Origin: Pseudomonadota bacterium
Lineage (GTDB): Bacteria > Pseudomonadota > Alphaproteobacteria > Rhizobiales > Xanthobacteraceae
Assembly: GCA_018242205.1 (NCBI GenBank)
Contig: JAFECJ010000026.1
Coordinates: 1-58,203 of the forward strand
Length of the DNA: 58,203 nt
Direction: 5' to 3'
This document shows positions 25,706 to 34,066 of this stretch, piece by piece (the stretch's first letter is position 1; every line of letters begins with the position of its first letter). A model generated the notes under the pieces. The model did not search any database and was not told where the DNA came from. It saw only the letters and a list, made by a program, of their open reading frames with translations. The position numbers and the translations under genes are program-made.

Positions 25706-26398
25706 ATGTCCGTTCGCCTCGCTGAAACTCCGTTGATCCGCGCCTTGCCGCTGTTCAAAGAGATGTCGGAGCGGAGTTTCGCCGCCATGATGGATGTGTC
25801 GATGCTGCAGCGTTTTCCGGCGCGGGCCGACATCATCAGGGAAGGCGAGTTGCCGGACTTTCTCCACGTCGTTGTCGAGGGCGCCATCGATCTGTTTGCG
25901 ACGCGCGACGGCGAGGAAACGACGATCGACATCGTCTACCCCGTTTCCACTTTCATCCTCGCCGCCGTCGTTCGCGACGAACCGCAGCTGAAATCCGCCC
26001 GTACGCTGGTGCCGTCGCAGCTTCTCATGGTGCCGTCGCAGGTCGTGCGCGACACCTTCAAGCATGATGCGGCATTTGCGCACGGCATTGTCGCGGAACT
26101 CGCCGCCCGCTATCGCAGCGTCACGCGGGTGTTGAAGAATGACCGCATGCTCAGCTCAGCCGAACGTCTCGCCAACTGGATTCTGAGTTCGGCGCGCCGC
26201 TCCGGGCGTAACGAGTTCGACCTGCCGCTCGAAAAGCGCAAGCTCGCTTCGTATCTGGGCATGACGCCGGAAAGCTATTCGCGCGGCATGACCGCGCTCG
26301 AGCAGTATGGTGTGACCAGTCACGGCGCGACTATCACCGTCACCGATCCGGCGCGCCTGATGGAGTTCGCGAAGCCCGCACTGGCCGCGGACGATTGA
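25706..26398 (+). CDS. Crp/Fnr-family transcription regulator (Dnr/NnrR-like)
   Basis: About 230 residues: an N-terminal cyclic-nucleotide-binding-type sensor domain (ALPLFKEMSERSFAAMMDVS to about residue 130), a long dimer helix, and a C-terminal winged helix (LPLEKRKLASYLGMTPESYS). No cysteine is present anywhere, so it cannot carry an FNR-type [4Fe-4S] cluster; that fits haem- or NO-type Dnr/NnrR relatives. The start at 25706 is favoured by GGAG 9 nt upstream; ATGs at 25688 and 25697 are in frame. It lies between narK (divergent) and nnrS (same strand), so it probably controls nitrate and NO metabolism through the three FNR-type boxes here. Confidence 0.88.
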   Translation: MSVRLAETPLIRALPLFKEMSERSFAAMMDVSMLQRFPARADIIREGELPDFLHVVVEGAIDLFATRDGEETTIDIVYPVSTFILAAVVRDEPQLKSARTLVPSQLLMVPSQVVRDTFKHDAAFAHGIVAELAARYRSVTRVLKNDRMLSSAERLANWILSSARRSGRNEFDLPLEKRKLASYLGMTPESYSRGMTALEQYGVTSHGATITVTDPARLMEFAKPALAADD

Positions 26399-26438
26399 CG
26401 CGCGCCATTGTCGTGGTTCATGTCCCCGGCGGTGGCGG

Positions 26439-26452
26439 CTGATTTAGATCAA
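26439..26452 (+). promoter_or_regulatory. FNR-type box upstream of nnrS
   Basis: CTGAT-TTAG-ATCAA, nine of ten consensus matches, 58 nt upstream of the chosen nnrS start and 41 nt after the regulator stop. Supports separate, co-regulated transcription of nnrS. Confidence 0.7.
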
Positions 26453-26509
26453 TGTATTGCGCGCGTCATCGGCGTCAGACTTTCCGGCAACGCCGCCGGG
26501 ACATCGAAC

Positions 26510-27706
26510 ATGACGAATGCAGCTTTGGAACGCCGCCGCCGCTATGTCGGCCCGGCGCTTTTCTCTTACGGGTTCCGCATCTTCTTTCTCGGCGCCGCCG
26601 TCTGGGCGGCCGCCGGCATTTTATTGTGGCTGCCGGTCTATCTCGGGCTGCTGCCGTTCTCGACCAGCTTTTCCGCGCTCGACTGGCATATCCACGAGAT
26701 GCTGTTTGGTTATGCCGCCGCGGCTATCGCCGGCTTCCTGCTGACCGCCATCCCGAACTGGACCGGCCGCTTGCCGGTCAATGGCGTGCCGCTGGCGGCG
26801 TTGGCCTCGCTCTGGCTGGCCGGCCGCATTGCGATGTTGGTCTCGTCGAGCCTCGGCCCGCTCGTCACCGCCATCGCCGATGTCTCGTTCCTGGCGGCGC
26901 TGGCGGTTGTCTGCGCGCGCGAGATCGTCGCCGGCCGGAATTGGCGCAACCTGCGCGTACTCGTTGTCGTCACCGTTCTATTGGCTTCGAATGTATTCTT
27001 CCACGTCGAGAACGCGGTCAGCGGCGCCGCGGACTACAGCATCCGTCTCGCGCTCGGAGCGGTGATCGTGCTGATCACCTTGGTCGGCGGCCGGATCGTG
27101 CCGAGTTTCACCAACAACTGGCTGGCACGCAACAATCCGGGGCGCCTGCCGACGCCGTTCTCGCGTTACGACGCCGCGACCTTGGCTCTGTCCGTGGCAT
27201 CACTGGCGGCATGGGTCATTGCTCCCGCGGCCGCGGCGACCGGCTGGGCGATGTTGCTGGTCGGATCGATGCAGGCCGTTCGGTTGGCGCGCTGGGCCGG
27301 GTATCGAGCGGCAGCGGACCCGCTCGTCCTCGTCCTGCATGTGGCTTATGCCTTCATGCCGCTCGGCTTCGTGCTGACCGGCCTGTCGATCGTCGCGGCA
27401 CTGCCGGCGAGCGCCGGCATCCATGCCTGGACGGCCGGGGCGATCGGGCTGATGACGCTCGCGGTCATGACGCGGGCGTCGCTCGGCCACACTGGTCATG
27501 CCTTGCAGGCCGGGCCGGCAACGCAGGCGATCTATGCGCTGGTATTCACCGGCGCGGTGCTGCGCATCGTCGCCGCCTTGTCGGGCAGTTTGGTGCTGCT
27601 GGAAGGTGGCGGCATTCTGTGGCTCGGTGGCTTCATACTGTTTGCCTTGTCCTACGGCCCGATCCTGGTCCGGCAGCGCCCGGCCTGGGCCGAGGCGCGC
27701 TGCTGA
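26510..27706 (+). CDS. nnrS: NnrS family membrane protein
   Basis: Haem- and copper-containing integral membrane protein associated with resistance to nitric oxide in denitrifiers. 398 residues from the ATG at 26510, about 12 membrane segments. Family signatures: the N-terminal ALFSYGFRIFFLGAAVWAAA, DWHIHEMLFGYAAAAIAGFL with conserved His, TAIPNWTGR, and the C-terminal MTRASLGHTGHALQAGPATQ. An upstream ATG at 26408 would overlap the FNR-type box and adds polar residues, so it is rejected. It follows the Crp/Fnr gene and ends before a strong palindrome at 27730-27752. Confidence 0.9.
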   Translation: MTNAALERRRRYVGPALFSYGFRIFFLGAAVWAAAGILLWLPVYLGLLPFSTSFSALDWHIHEMLFGYAAAAIAGFLLTAIPNWTGRLPVNGVPLAALASLWLAGRIAMLVSSSLGPLVTAIADVSFLAALAVVCAREIVAGRNWRNLRVLVVVTVLLASNVFFHVENAVSGAADYSIRLALGAVIVLITLVGGRIVPSFTNNWLARNNPGRLPTPFSRYDAATLALSVASLAAWVIAPAAAATGWAMLLVGSMQAVRLARWAGYRAAADPLVLVLHVAYAFMPLGFVLTGLSIVAALPASAGIHAWTAGAIGLMTLAVMTRASLGHTGHALQAGPATQAIYALVFTGAVLRIVAALSGSLVLLEGGGILWLGGFILFALSYGPILVRQRPAWAEARC

Positions 27707-27729
27707 GCGGCGGCGCCGCATCCGCCCCG

Positions 27730-27752
27730 GGCCTTTGCCATTGGCAAAGGCC
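27730..27752 (+). promoter_or_regulatory. 23-bp palindrome: nnrS terminator and/or operator of the ThDP-tcuAB genes
   Basis: Perfect 11-bp arms (27730-27740 and 27742-27752) about one central T; the core is TTTGCCA-T-TGGCAAA. It could end nnrS (the following ATCTCATATTAT is only moderately T-rich). It also sits just before a TATTAT -10-like element at about 27759-27764, so it is placed like an operator for the ThDP-tcuAB genes. Confidence 0.6.
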
Positions 27753-27837
27753 ATCTCATATTATAGAAAACGATGCCTCCCGCGGAAACGGGCGGTCGAG
27801 GCGGTGCGCTGCCCGGAACGCTGGGAGAAGATGCCCA

Positions 27838-29643
27838 ATGGCTGGCACGAACAAGCTCAACGGCGCGCAGATTATCGTCGACTACCTCATTCAGGAGAAG
27901 GTGCCCTATGCCTTCGGTCTGTGCGGGCACGGTAATATCCAGTTCATCGACGCGCTGTACGAGCGCTCTTCCGACATCAAGACCATCTCGACGCACCATG
28001 AAAGCGTCGCCGGCTTCATGGCCGACGCCTATTACCGTGTGAAGCGCGAGCCGGTGGCGACCTTCACGTCCTGCGGTCCGGGATCGGCCAATTTGCCGAT
28101 CGCGCTGGCGACCGCCTATCTCGACTCGGTGCCGTTTTTGGCGGTGACCGGCAATGTGCCGACCAGCCAGTTCAACCGCGGCGCCTTCCAGGAGATGTAT
28201 CGGCAGAACCAGGCCGACTTTCCCTCGACCGTGCGCTCGATCTGCAAACGCGTCTATCAGCCGACGCGCGGCGAGATGGTGCCGCTCGCGGTGCGCCAGG
28301 CGTGGAAGACGATGGTGACCGGACGGCCCGGTCCGGTCGTGCTCGACGTACCGTTCGACGTCTTCATGGAGGCGGCGGCGGAAGAGGCGCCCAATCCGCA
28401 GGAGTGGACCGCCAACATCTCCAGCCGCTGCGGCGCCGATCCCGAAGGCGTGGTCAAGGCCGTCGATATGCTGCTTTCAGCCGAGCGCCCGGTAATGCTG
28501 GTCGGCCAGCAGATCCGCCATGGTGGCGCTGCCGAGGAACTCAAGCAACTGGCCGAGCGACTGCAGATCCCGGTCGCTGCATCGATGAGCGGCCTCGGCG
28601 TGCTCGACACCCATCACCCTTTGGCGCTCGGCATGGTCGCGCGCGGCGGCCACTACCAGGCCAACCACGCGACGCGTCAGGCCGACGTGCTCATGTCGCT
28701 CGGCGCCCGCTTCGACGACCGCACCTCGTCGTCTTGGATTCCCGGCTATTCCTTCACCATTCCGCCGACCAAGCTGATCCATGTCGACATCGACCCGGAA
28801 GAGATCGGCCGCAACTATCCGGTCGCGCTCGGCCTGATGGCCGATCTGCGCACCTTCCTGCGTCAGGTGCTCGCCGAACTCGACCGCCGCAAGGACGTCG
28901 AGAAGAAGCTCCACGCCCGTAAGAAATGGCTGGCCGAGATCGATACCTATCGCAAGGAATGGGACAAACTGGTCGCGCCGGGCTTCACCGACGACAGCCA
29001 GCCGATCAACCCGCAGCGCGCCGCCTTCGAGATCGACCGCGGCCTGCCGGAAGACGCCATCCTGGTCAGCGACATCGGCGTCCACCACAACTGGCTGCTC
29101 GGCTACTGCAAGCCGCGCCGGCCGGATTCGCTGATCGGATGCATGGGCTTCGGCGCCATGGGCTACGGCGTCGCCGGCGTGCTCGGCGCCAAATTCGCCG
29201 CGCCCGACCGGCCTTGCGTGTCGGTGTGCGGCGACGGCGCCTTCTTTATGCACGCCAACGTGCTCGGCACCGCGGTCGAATACAATCTGCCGGTCGTCTG
29301 GGTGGTGTGGAACAACTACGCCTACGCCTCGATCCGCGGCCTGCAGCGCGGCTATCTCGATGGCCGTGAGCTCGCCACCGACTTCCACGATCCGAAGACC
29401 GGCCAGCGCTACAACCCGGACTTCGCCGCCATGGCGCGCTCGGCCGGCGTCGAGGGCGTGCGCGTCGACCGCGCCGCCGATATCGCCGAGGCCATCCGCA
29501 AAGGCATTGCTGCCAACAAGCCGTACCTCATTGACGTGGACATCGCGGCCGATACAAATCCCGCAGGTGCCGGCGTGTGGGAATTGCCGGGCCTCGGCGT
29601 CAGCAAGCCGAGCATCGGCACGCGCTATATTCCCGGCAACTGA
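27838..29643 (+). CDS. ThDP-dependent enzyme, acetolactate synthase/2-oxoacid decarboxylase-like
   Basis: 601 residues with the three domains of ThDP enzymes. N-terminal PYR domain has the catalytic Glu in THHESVAGFMADAYYR; the central domain spans about residues 200-330; the C-terminal PP domain carries the ThDP/Mg2+ motif GDGAFFMHANV...NN at about residues 464-491. Cytoplasmic. The start at 27838 follows GGGAGAAG by about 8 nt; the frame is open further left but only across nnrS. It heads a three-gene unit with tcuA- and tcuB-like genes, so it is probably a catabolic decarboxylase or carboligase acting on a 2-oxoacid, not the biosynthetic enzyme (no small subunit gene follows). Substrate unknown. 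Confidence 0.88.
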   Translation: MAGTNKLNGAQIIVDYLIQEKVPYAFGLCGHGNIQFIDALYERSSDIKTISTHHESVAGFMADAYYRVKREPVATFTSCGPGSANLPIALATAYLDSVPFLAVTGNVPTSQFNRGAFQEMYRQNQADFPSTVRSICKRVYQPTRGEMVPLAVRQAWKTMVTGRPGPVVLDVPFDVFMEAAAEEAPNPQEWTANISSRCGADPEGVVKAVDMLLSAERPVMLVGQQIRHGGAAEELKQLAERLQIPVAASMSGLGVLDTHHPLALGMVARGGHYQANHATRQADVLMSLGARFDDRTSSSWIPGYSFTIPPTKLIHVDIDPEEIGRNYPVALGLMADLRTFLRQVLAELDRRKDVEKKLHARKKWLAEIDTYRKEWDKLVAPGFTDDSQPINPQRAAFEIDRGLPEDAILVSDIGVHHNWLLGYCKPRRPDSLIGCMGFGAMGYGVAGVLGAKFAAPDRPCVSVCGDGAFFMHANVLGTAVEYNLPVVWVVWNNYAYASIRGLQRGYLDGRELATDFHDPKTGQRYNPDFAAMARSAGVEGVRVDRAADIAEAIRKGIAANKPYLIDVDIAADTNPAGAGVWELPGLGVSKPSIGTRYIPGN

Positions 29644-29658
29644 GCGGCGGGGGCGTCT

Positions 29659-31065
29659 TTGGCATCGTCTTCGATTTTCGATGAGAATTACGACGTCGTC
29701 GTCATTGGCGGCGGCAATGCGGCCATCTGCGCGGCGATCACGGCGCGGCGGGCAGGGCGCAACGTCGTCGTGCTCGAGGGCGCGCCGGAATTCTATCGCG
29801 GCGGCAATACCCGTCACACCCGCAACCTGCGCTGTTCGCATGACGGCACCGCGCCGACCATGACCGGGCCCTATGAGCAGGGCGAATTCCTCGACGATCT
29901 CTATCGCGTCACCGGCGGCCAGACCGACAAGGCGCTCGCCGAACTGACCATCGCGAAGTCGCGCGAATTGCTCGGCTGGATGGACGAGCAGGGCGTGCGC
30001 TTCCAGCCGCCGCTGGGCGGCACCTTGAGCCTCGGCAAGACCAACGCCTTCTTCCTTGGCGGCGGCCGCGGCATGCTCAACGCACTGTACCGCAAGGCGG
30101 AGGAACTCGGTGTCGTCTGCCTGTATGACGCCAAGGTGACCGGCCTCAACATCGAGAACGGCTATTTCGTCTCGGCGCAAGTCGACTTCAAGGGCGTGGA
30201 CCAGACCGTGCGCGGCAAGGCCCTGGTCGCCGCGGCCGGTGGCTTCGAATCCAACATCGAATGGCTGAAAGAATATTGGGGCGAGGCGGCCGAGAATTTC
30301 ATCATCCGCGGCACTCGCTTCAACCGCGGCGACGTGCTGCGCCTGCTGCTCGATGCCGGCGTTCAGCCGGTCGGTGATCCGACGCAGTGTCACGCCATCG
30401 CGCTCGATGCCCGCGCGCCGAAATTCGACGGCGGCATCGCCACGCGTCTCGACAGCATCGTCTTCGGCATCGTCGTCAATCGCGACGCCCAGCGCTTCTA
30501 CGACGAAGGCGAGGACGTCTGGCCCAAGCGCTATGCTATCTGGGGCCGTCTGATTGCGCAGCAGCCCGACCAGATCGCCTATTCGATCGTCGATAGTCGT
30601 TCGATCCGGCTGTTCATGCCGTCGATCTTCCCGGCCATTGAGGCGCAGACCATCGGTGAACTGGCCGGCAAGTTGTCGCTCGACGCCGCCACGCTGGAGA
30701 AGACGGTCGCCGACTTCAACGCCGCGGTACAGCCCGGCGCCTTCGATCACACCGTGCTCGACGATTGCCGCACGCAGGGGCTTGCGATTGAGAAGACGCA
30801 TTGGGCCCGCGCCATCGACCATCCGCCGTATTACGCCTATCCGCTGCGGCCGGGTATCACCTTCACCTATCTCGGCGTGCGCGTGAACAAAGAGGCGCGC
30901 ATGTTCATGACCGACGGGCAGTTGTCCGGCAACATGTTCGCCGCCGGCGAGATCATGGCCGGCAATGTACTCGGCAAGGGTTATCTCGCCGGCATTGGCA
31001 TGACGATTGGCGCCGTGTTCGGGCGGCTCGCGGGCGAGGGAGCCGCTCTCCATGCACGGAACTAG
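29659..31065 (+). CDS. tcuA: FAD-dependent tricarballylate dehydrogenase-like flavoprotein (TcuA family)
   Basis: 468 residues of the FAD-binding-2 (fumarate reductase/succinate dehydrogenase flavoprotein) family. The dinucleotide fold is at the N-terminus (DVVVIGGGNAAICAAITARR), and the C-terminal GNMFAAGEIMAGNVLGKGYL closes the FAD site. TcuA oxidises tricarballylate to cis-aconitate and hands electrons to TcuB. The frame starts with TTG at 29659, 15 nt after the ThDP gene; no ATG is suitably placed. It overlaps tcuB by 14 nt. Family assignment is strong, exact substrate is not: the ThDP neighbour is not part of the classic tcu operon. Confidence 0.87.
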   Translation: MASSSIFDENYDVVVIGGGNAAICAAITARRAGRNVVVLEGAPEFYRGGNTRHTRNLRCSHDGTAPTMTGPYEQGEFLDDLYRVTGGQTDKALAELTIAKSRELLGWMDEQGVRFQPPLGGTLSLGKTNAFFLGGGRGMLNALYRKAEELGVVCLYDAKVTGLNIENGYFVSAQVDFKGVDQTVRGKALVAAAGGFESNIEWLKEYWGEAAENFIIRGTRFNRGDVLRLLLDAGVQPVGDPTQCHAIALDARAPKFDGGIATRLDSIVFGIVVNRDAQRFYDEGEDVWPKRYAIWGRLIAQQPDQIAYSIVDSRSIRLFMPSIFPAIEAQTIGELAGKLSLDAATLEKTVADFNAAVQPGAFDHTVLDDCRTQGLAIEKTHWARAIDHPPYYAYPLRPGITFTYLGVRVNKEARMFMTDGQLSGNMFAAGEIMAGNVLGKGYLAGIGMTIGAVFGRLAGEGAALHARN

Positions 31066-32149
31066 TTCGCTGAGCGAAGTCGATCGTCTGCTGACGATCT
31101 GCAACGGCTGTCGCTATTGCGAAGGGCTGTGCGCGGTATTTCCGGCGATGGAAATGCGCCGCACCTTCGCCGATGCCGACATCAATTATCTCGCCAATCT
31201 GTGCCACCAGTGCAGCGCCTGCTACAGCGACTGCCAGTATTCGCCGCCGCACGAATTCAGCGTCAACATTCCGGCGGCGATGGCCGTGGCGCGCAACGAC
31301 AGCTACGCGCAATATGTCTGGCCGGGTTTCCTCGCCGGCGTGTTCAATCGCAACGGCCTGTTGGTGACGCTGCTGACCGCGACCAGTCTCGCCGCCTTCG
31401 TCATCGGTTTCGTGCTGTGGGTCGATCCGGCGGCGCTGTATTCGCGTCACGCCGGCGACTTCTACAAGGTCATGCCGCACAACGCGATGGCGAGCATCTT
31501 CGGCGCGGTCGCACTCTATGCGGTGCTCGCCTTCACCATCAGCCTGACGCGGTTCTGGCGCGACATCAATGGCGGCACGCCGATCGGCGGGCGCGATTTC
31601 GGCCGCGCCGTGATCGACACCTTTCATCTCACTTATCTGCACGGCGGTGGCGGCGGCTGCACCAGCGAAGACGACAAGCCGTCGCCGTCGCGCCGCATCT
31701 TCCACCATTTCACTTTCTACGGCTTCCTGCTCTGCTTCGCCGCCACGTCGGTGGCGACGCTGTACCACTACGTTTTCGGCTGGCACGCGCCATACAACCT
31801 GGTCAGCCTGCCGGTGATCCTCGGCACGGTCGGCGGCATCGGCCTGCTGGTCGGTCCGGCCGGCCTTTACGCGCTGTCATTGCGCCGCGATCCGACGCTG
31901 ACCGACGACAAGCGCCGCGGCATGGCGACGGCTTTCATCGCCATGCTGTTTCTGGTGGCGCTGAGTGGCTTGCTCTTGATGCTGCTGCGCGACACCGCGG
32001 CGATGGGCATCCTGCTCGCCATCCACCTCGGCACGGTGCTCGGCCTGTTCCTGAGCCTGCCTTACGGCAAGTTCGTGCACGGGCTCTATCGCTTCCTGGC
32101 GCTGGTCAAATACGCAGCCGAGCGCCGGCAAGGCGCCTTCGTCGAATAG
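31052..32149 (+). CDS. tcuB: TcuB/CitB-like membrane iron-sulfur electron-transfer protein
   Basis: 365 residues. N-terminal ferredoxin-like part has two cysteine clusters, CNGCRYCEGLCAVFP and CHQCSACYSDCQYSPP, followed by about six membrane helices with several His that may bind haem (FHHFTFYGFLLCFAATSVAT). TcuB re-oxidises the TcuA flavin and passes electrons to the membrane quinone pool. The start at 31052 is preceded by GAGGGA; it overlaps tcuA by 14 nt, so the proteins are made together. It faces the IclR gene, whose stop is 33 nt away. Confidence 0.88.
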   Translation: MHGTSSLSEVDRLLTICNGCRYCEGLCAVFPAMEMRRTFADADINYLANLCHQCSACYSDCQYSPPHEFSVNIPAAMAVARNDSYAQYVWPGFLAGVFNRNGLLVTLLTATSLAAFVIGFVLWVDPAALYSRHAGDFYKVMPHNAMASIFGAVALYAVLAFTISLTRFWRDINGGTPIGGRDFGRAVIDTFHLTYLHGGGGGCTSEDDKPSPSRRIFHHFTFYGFLLCFAATSVATLYHYVFGWHAPYNLVSLPVILGTVGGIGLLVGPAGLYALSLRRDPTLTDDKRRGMATAFIAMLFLVALSGLLLMLLRDTAAMGILLAIHLGTVLGLFLSLPYGKFVHGLYRFLALVKYAAERRQGAFVE

Positions 32150-32182
32150 GGCACCCTCGTCGAATAAGTGAAACGCGCCGCG

Positions 32183-33070
32183 TTACTTCGGCGCTTTCAG
32201 CACGTCGCTGGCGCCGAACGCTTCCGACAGCGTCTTGGCGGCGGCGGCCAGCGTCTTGGTGCGGCTTTGCAGGCCCTGGATCGACAGCCGCCACACCGGC
32301 CCCGAAATGCCAATGGCGCCGGTCACCTGGCCGCTGAAGTCGTAGACCGGGATTGCCGCGCAACGGACCTCGCTGTTGAACTCGCCGTCGTCGAAGCCGA
32401 TGCCGGCGTGGCGGATTTCCTCGATCTCGCGGCGCAGCCGGTTCCTGTCGGTGATGGTCGCGGGCGTCAGCGGCTCAAGTGCGACGCGGTCGAGATAGTG
32501 CTCGAGCTGCTCCGGCGAAAGCGCCGCGAGGATGACCTTGCCGAGCGCGGTGCAATACGCGGGGCGGACGACGCCGACCCGCTCGGTCAACTGGAACGCG
32601 CCCGGGCCCGGCGTGCGGGCGAGCACGGCCACGGCATCGCCGACGCGCGTGGCGAAATGCGCACTCTCGCCGGTTTCGTGAGACAGGTGCTCGAGCACGG
32701 GCGTCGCCATGCTCACCATTTCCATTTCGTCGAGCGCGCTCGCCGCCAGCGCGAACAACGGCCGGCCGATGCGGTAGCGCTTGGTGTCCTTGATCTGGCG
32801 GATGTAGCCCAGCGACACCATGGTCTTGACCAGGTGGAACGTCGTCGAATTGTGCAGGCCGACACGCTTGCTCAGATCGGCGAGGCCGATGCCCTCGCGG
32901 TTACGCGCAACTTCTTCCAGTATCGCGAAGGCGCGGGCGATCGACTGGACGCCGCCGCGGGCGCCGTCGTCGCGGGCGGCTTCGACATTGTCGCCCCCCT
33001 TTTCGACGGCTGGCGCGGTATCGTTATGCCGCGCCACGGCGGCCTTCTTCAGTTTGGCGGGGGTTCTCAA
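32183..33070 (-). CDS. IclR-family transcription regulator
   Basis: 295 residues. After a 35-residue charged extension, the winged helix-turn-helix lies at about residues 40-100 (GVQSIARAFAILEEVARNRE, LADLSKRVGLHNSTTFHLVK), followed by the IclR effector-binding domain (ARTPGPGAFQLTERVGVVRP, YCTALGKVILAALSPEQLEH, EEIRHAGIGFDDGEFNSEVR). Start codon is TTG at 33070 with GGAGG 7 nt upstream. It is the last gene of the leftward LVIVD-binding protein set and convergent to tcuB. IclR proteins usually sense an organic acid and control adjacent catabolic genes, so it likely governs one or both neighbouring units. Confidence 0.93.
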   Translation of the reverse strand: MRTPAKLKKAAVARHNDTAPAVEKGGDNVEAARDDGARGGVQSIARAFAILEEVARNREGIGLADLSKRVGLHNSTTFHLVKTMVSLGYIRQIKDTKRYRIGRPLFALAASALDEMEMVSMATPVLEHLSHETGESAHFATRVGDAVAVLARTPGPGAFQLTERVGVVRPAYCTALGKVILAALSPEQLEHYLDRVALEPLTPATITDRNRLRREIEEIRHAGIGFDDGEFNSEVRCAAIPVYDFSGQVTGAIGISGPVWRLSIQGLQSRTKTLAAAAKTLSEAFGASDVLKAPK

Positions 33071-33130
33071 GCGCCAGCCTCCGGCGGACGGGACATATCG
33101 GTCTTTCTTCTATAATGCCGCAAGCCGTCT

Positions 33131-34057
33131 TTAAAGGCGAGATGCCGGCCTCGCCATGGTCGCCTTCATCACCTCGTCCCACACCGGCAGCGGCCGTGCT
33201 TCGTAGGGCTTGTTCCAGGCCGCGCAATTGCCGGCATCGATGATCTGCACGGGCAGGATGACCTCGGCCGGGACGCGTTCGCCCTCGAGATGCCGGATCG
33301 CGGCCTCGACGGCGATAGCGCTCATCGCCATCGGATCGAAATTGGCGGTCGCCAGCATACGCCCGGCCTCGATCGCGACGATGGCGTCGGGAATGGCGTT
33401 GATGCCGACCATCGGCGGAATTTTGCCGAGGCCCAATTCCGTCATCGCGTCGATGACGCCGAGCACCATGTGGTCGTTGGCGCTGAGCACGGCGTCGATG
33501 CCGTTCAGTTTGTCGGCAGCCTCAAGCCAGGCCTTTTTCGCCACCTCACGCAGATATTCGCCGCGCAGCGACGCCCGCACCGTGATGCCGGGAACCGATC
33601 TGAGCGTGTCCTGGAAGCCGAGCAGGCGATCACGGCTGGTCGGCGAGGCGCCGGCGCCCTCGATGATGACGATATCGCCGCGGCCGGAGAGCTTGTCGAA
33701 CAGGTAGCGCGCGATGTCGCGGCCGAGCGCCCGGTCGTCCGAACCGACGAAACAGACGCGTTGGCCGGCGGTGGTCCTCGATACGATGTTGAACAGAGGA
33801 ATATGAGCGGCGTCGAACTGCAGGATGGCGTCATTGACCGCGGTCTCGTGCACCGGCACGAACACTACGGCATCGGGCTTCTCCCGGACGGCCTGTTCGA
33901 TCAGCGCGATCTGCTCGTCGACATTGTCCGGCTTTTGCGGCACGTAATGCGTGACGGTGGCGCCGAGCCGCGCCGCAGTGCGGTCGGCGCCGATCCGCGC
34001 CGACTGGTAGCCGGGATTGACGAGGTTCTTGGTGAAGACGGCGATGCGCGGCGACAT
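33131..34057 (-). CDS. Type-1 periplasmic-binding-protein fold, no signal peptide
   Basis: 308 residues with the whole sugar-binding (RbsB/LacI-core) fold: strand 1 IAVFTKNLVNPGYQSARIGA, ALIEQAVREKPDAVVFVPVH, VCFVGSDDRALGRDIARYLF, IVIIEGAGASPTSRDRLLGF and AVLSANDHMVLGVIDAMTEL. There is no signal peptide: an in-frame TGA (the stop of the upstream gene) lies only three codons before the ATG, so no N-terminal extension is possible. No helix-turn-helix is present either. It is thus a binding domain expected to stay in the cytoplasm, in a cluster without matching ABC transporter genes. Possibly a sensor, carrier or a degenerate receptor; function unknown. Confidence 0.85.
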   Translation of the reverse strand: MSPRIAVFTKNLVNPGYQSARIGADRTAARLGATVTHYVPQKPDNVDEQIALIEQAVREKPDAVVFVPVHETAVNDAILQFDAAHIPLFNIVSRTTAGQRVCFVGSDDRALGRDIARYLFDKLSGRGDIVIIEGAGASPTSRDRLLGFQDTLRSVPGITVRASLRGEYLREVAKKAWLEAADKLNGIDAVLSANDHMVLGVIDAMTELGLGKIPPMVGINAIPDAIVAIEAGRMLATANFDPMAMSAIAVEAAIRHLEGERVPAEVILPVQIIDAGNCAAWNKPYEARPLPVWDEVMKATMARPASRL

Positions 34058-34066
34058 GCGTTGCGC

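Noticed and set aside
26452..27837. Open frame continuous with the ThDP gene, which would make a 1063-residue protein
   Set aside because: This part reads out of frame through nnrS, with Arg/Gly-rich shadow composition; the ATG at 27838 has a good ribosome-binding site and begins the ThDP fold.
28477..31104. Long minus-strand open frame antisense to the ThDP and tcuA genes
   Set aside because: Antisense shadow; the plus-strand frames hold intact catalytic motifs.
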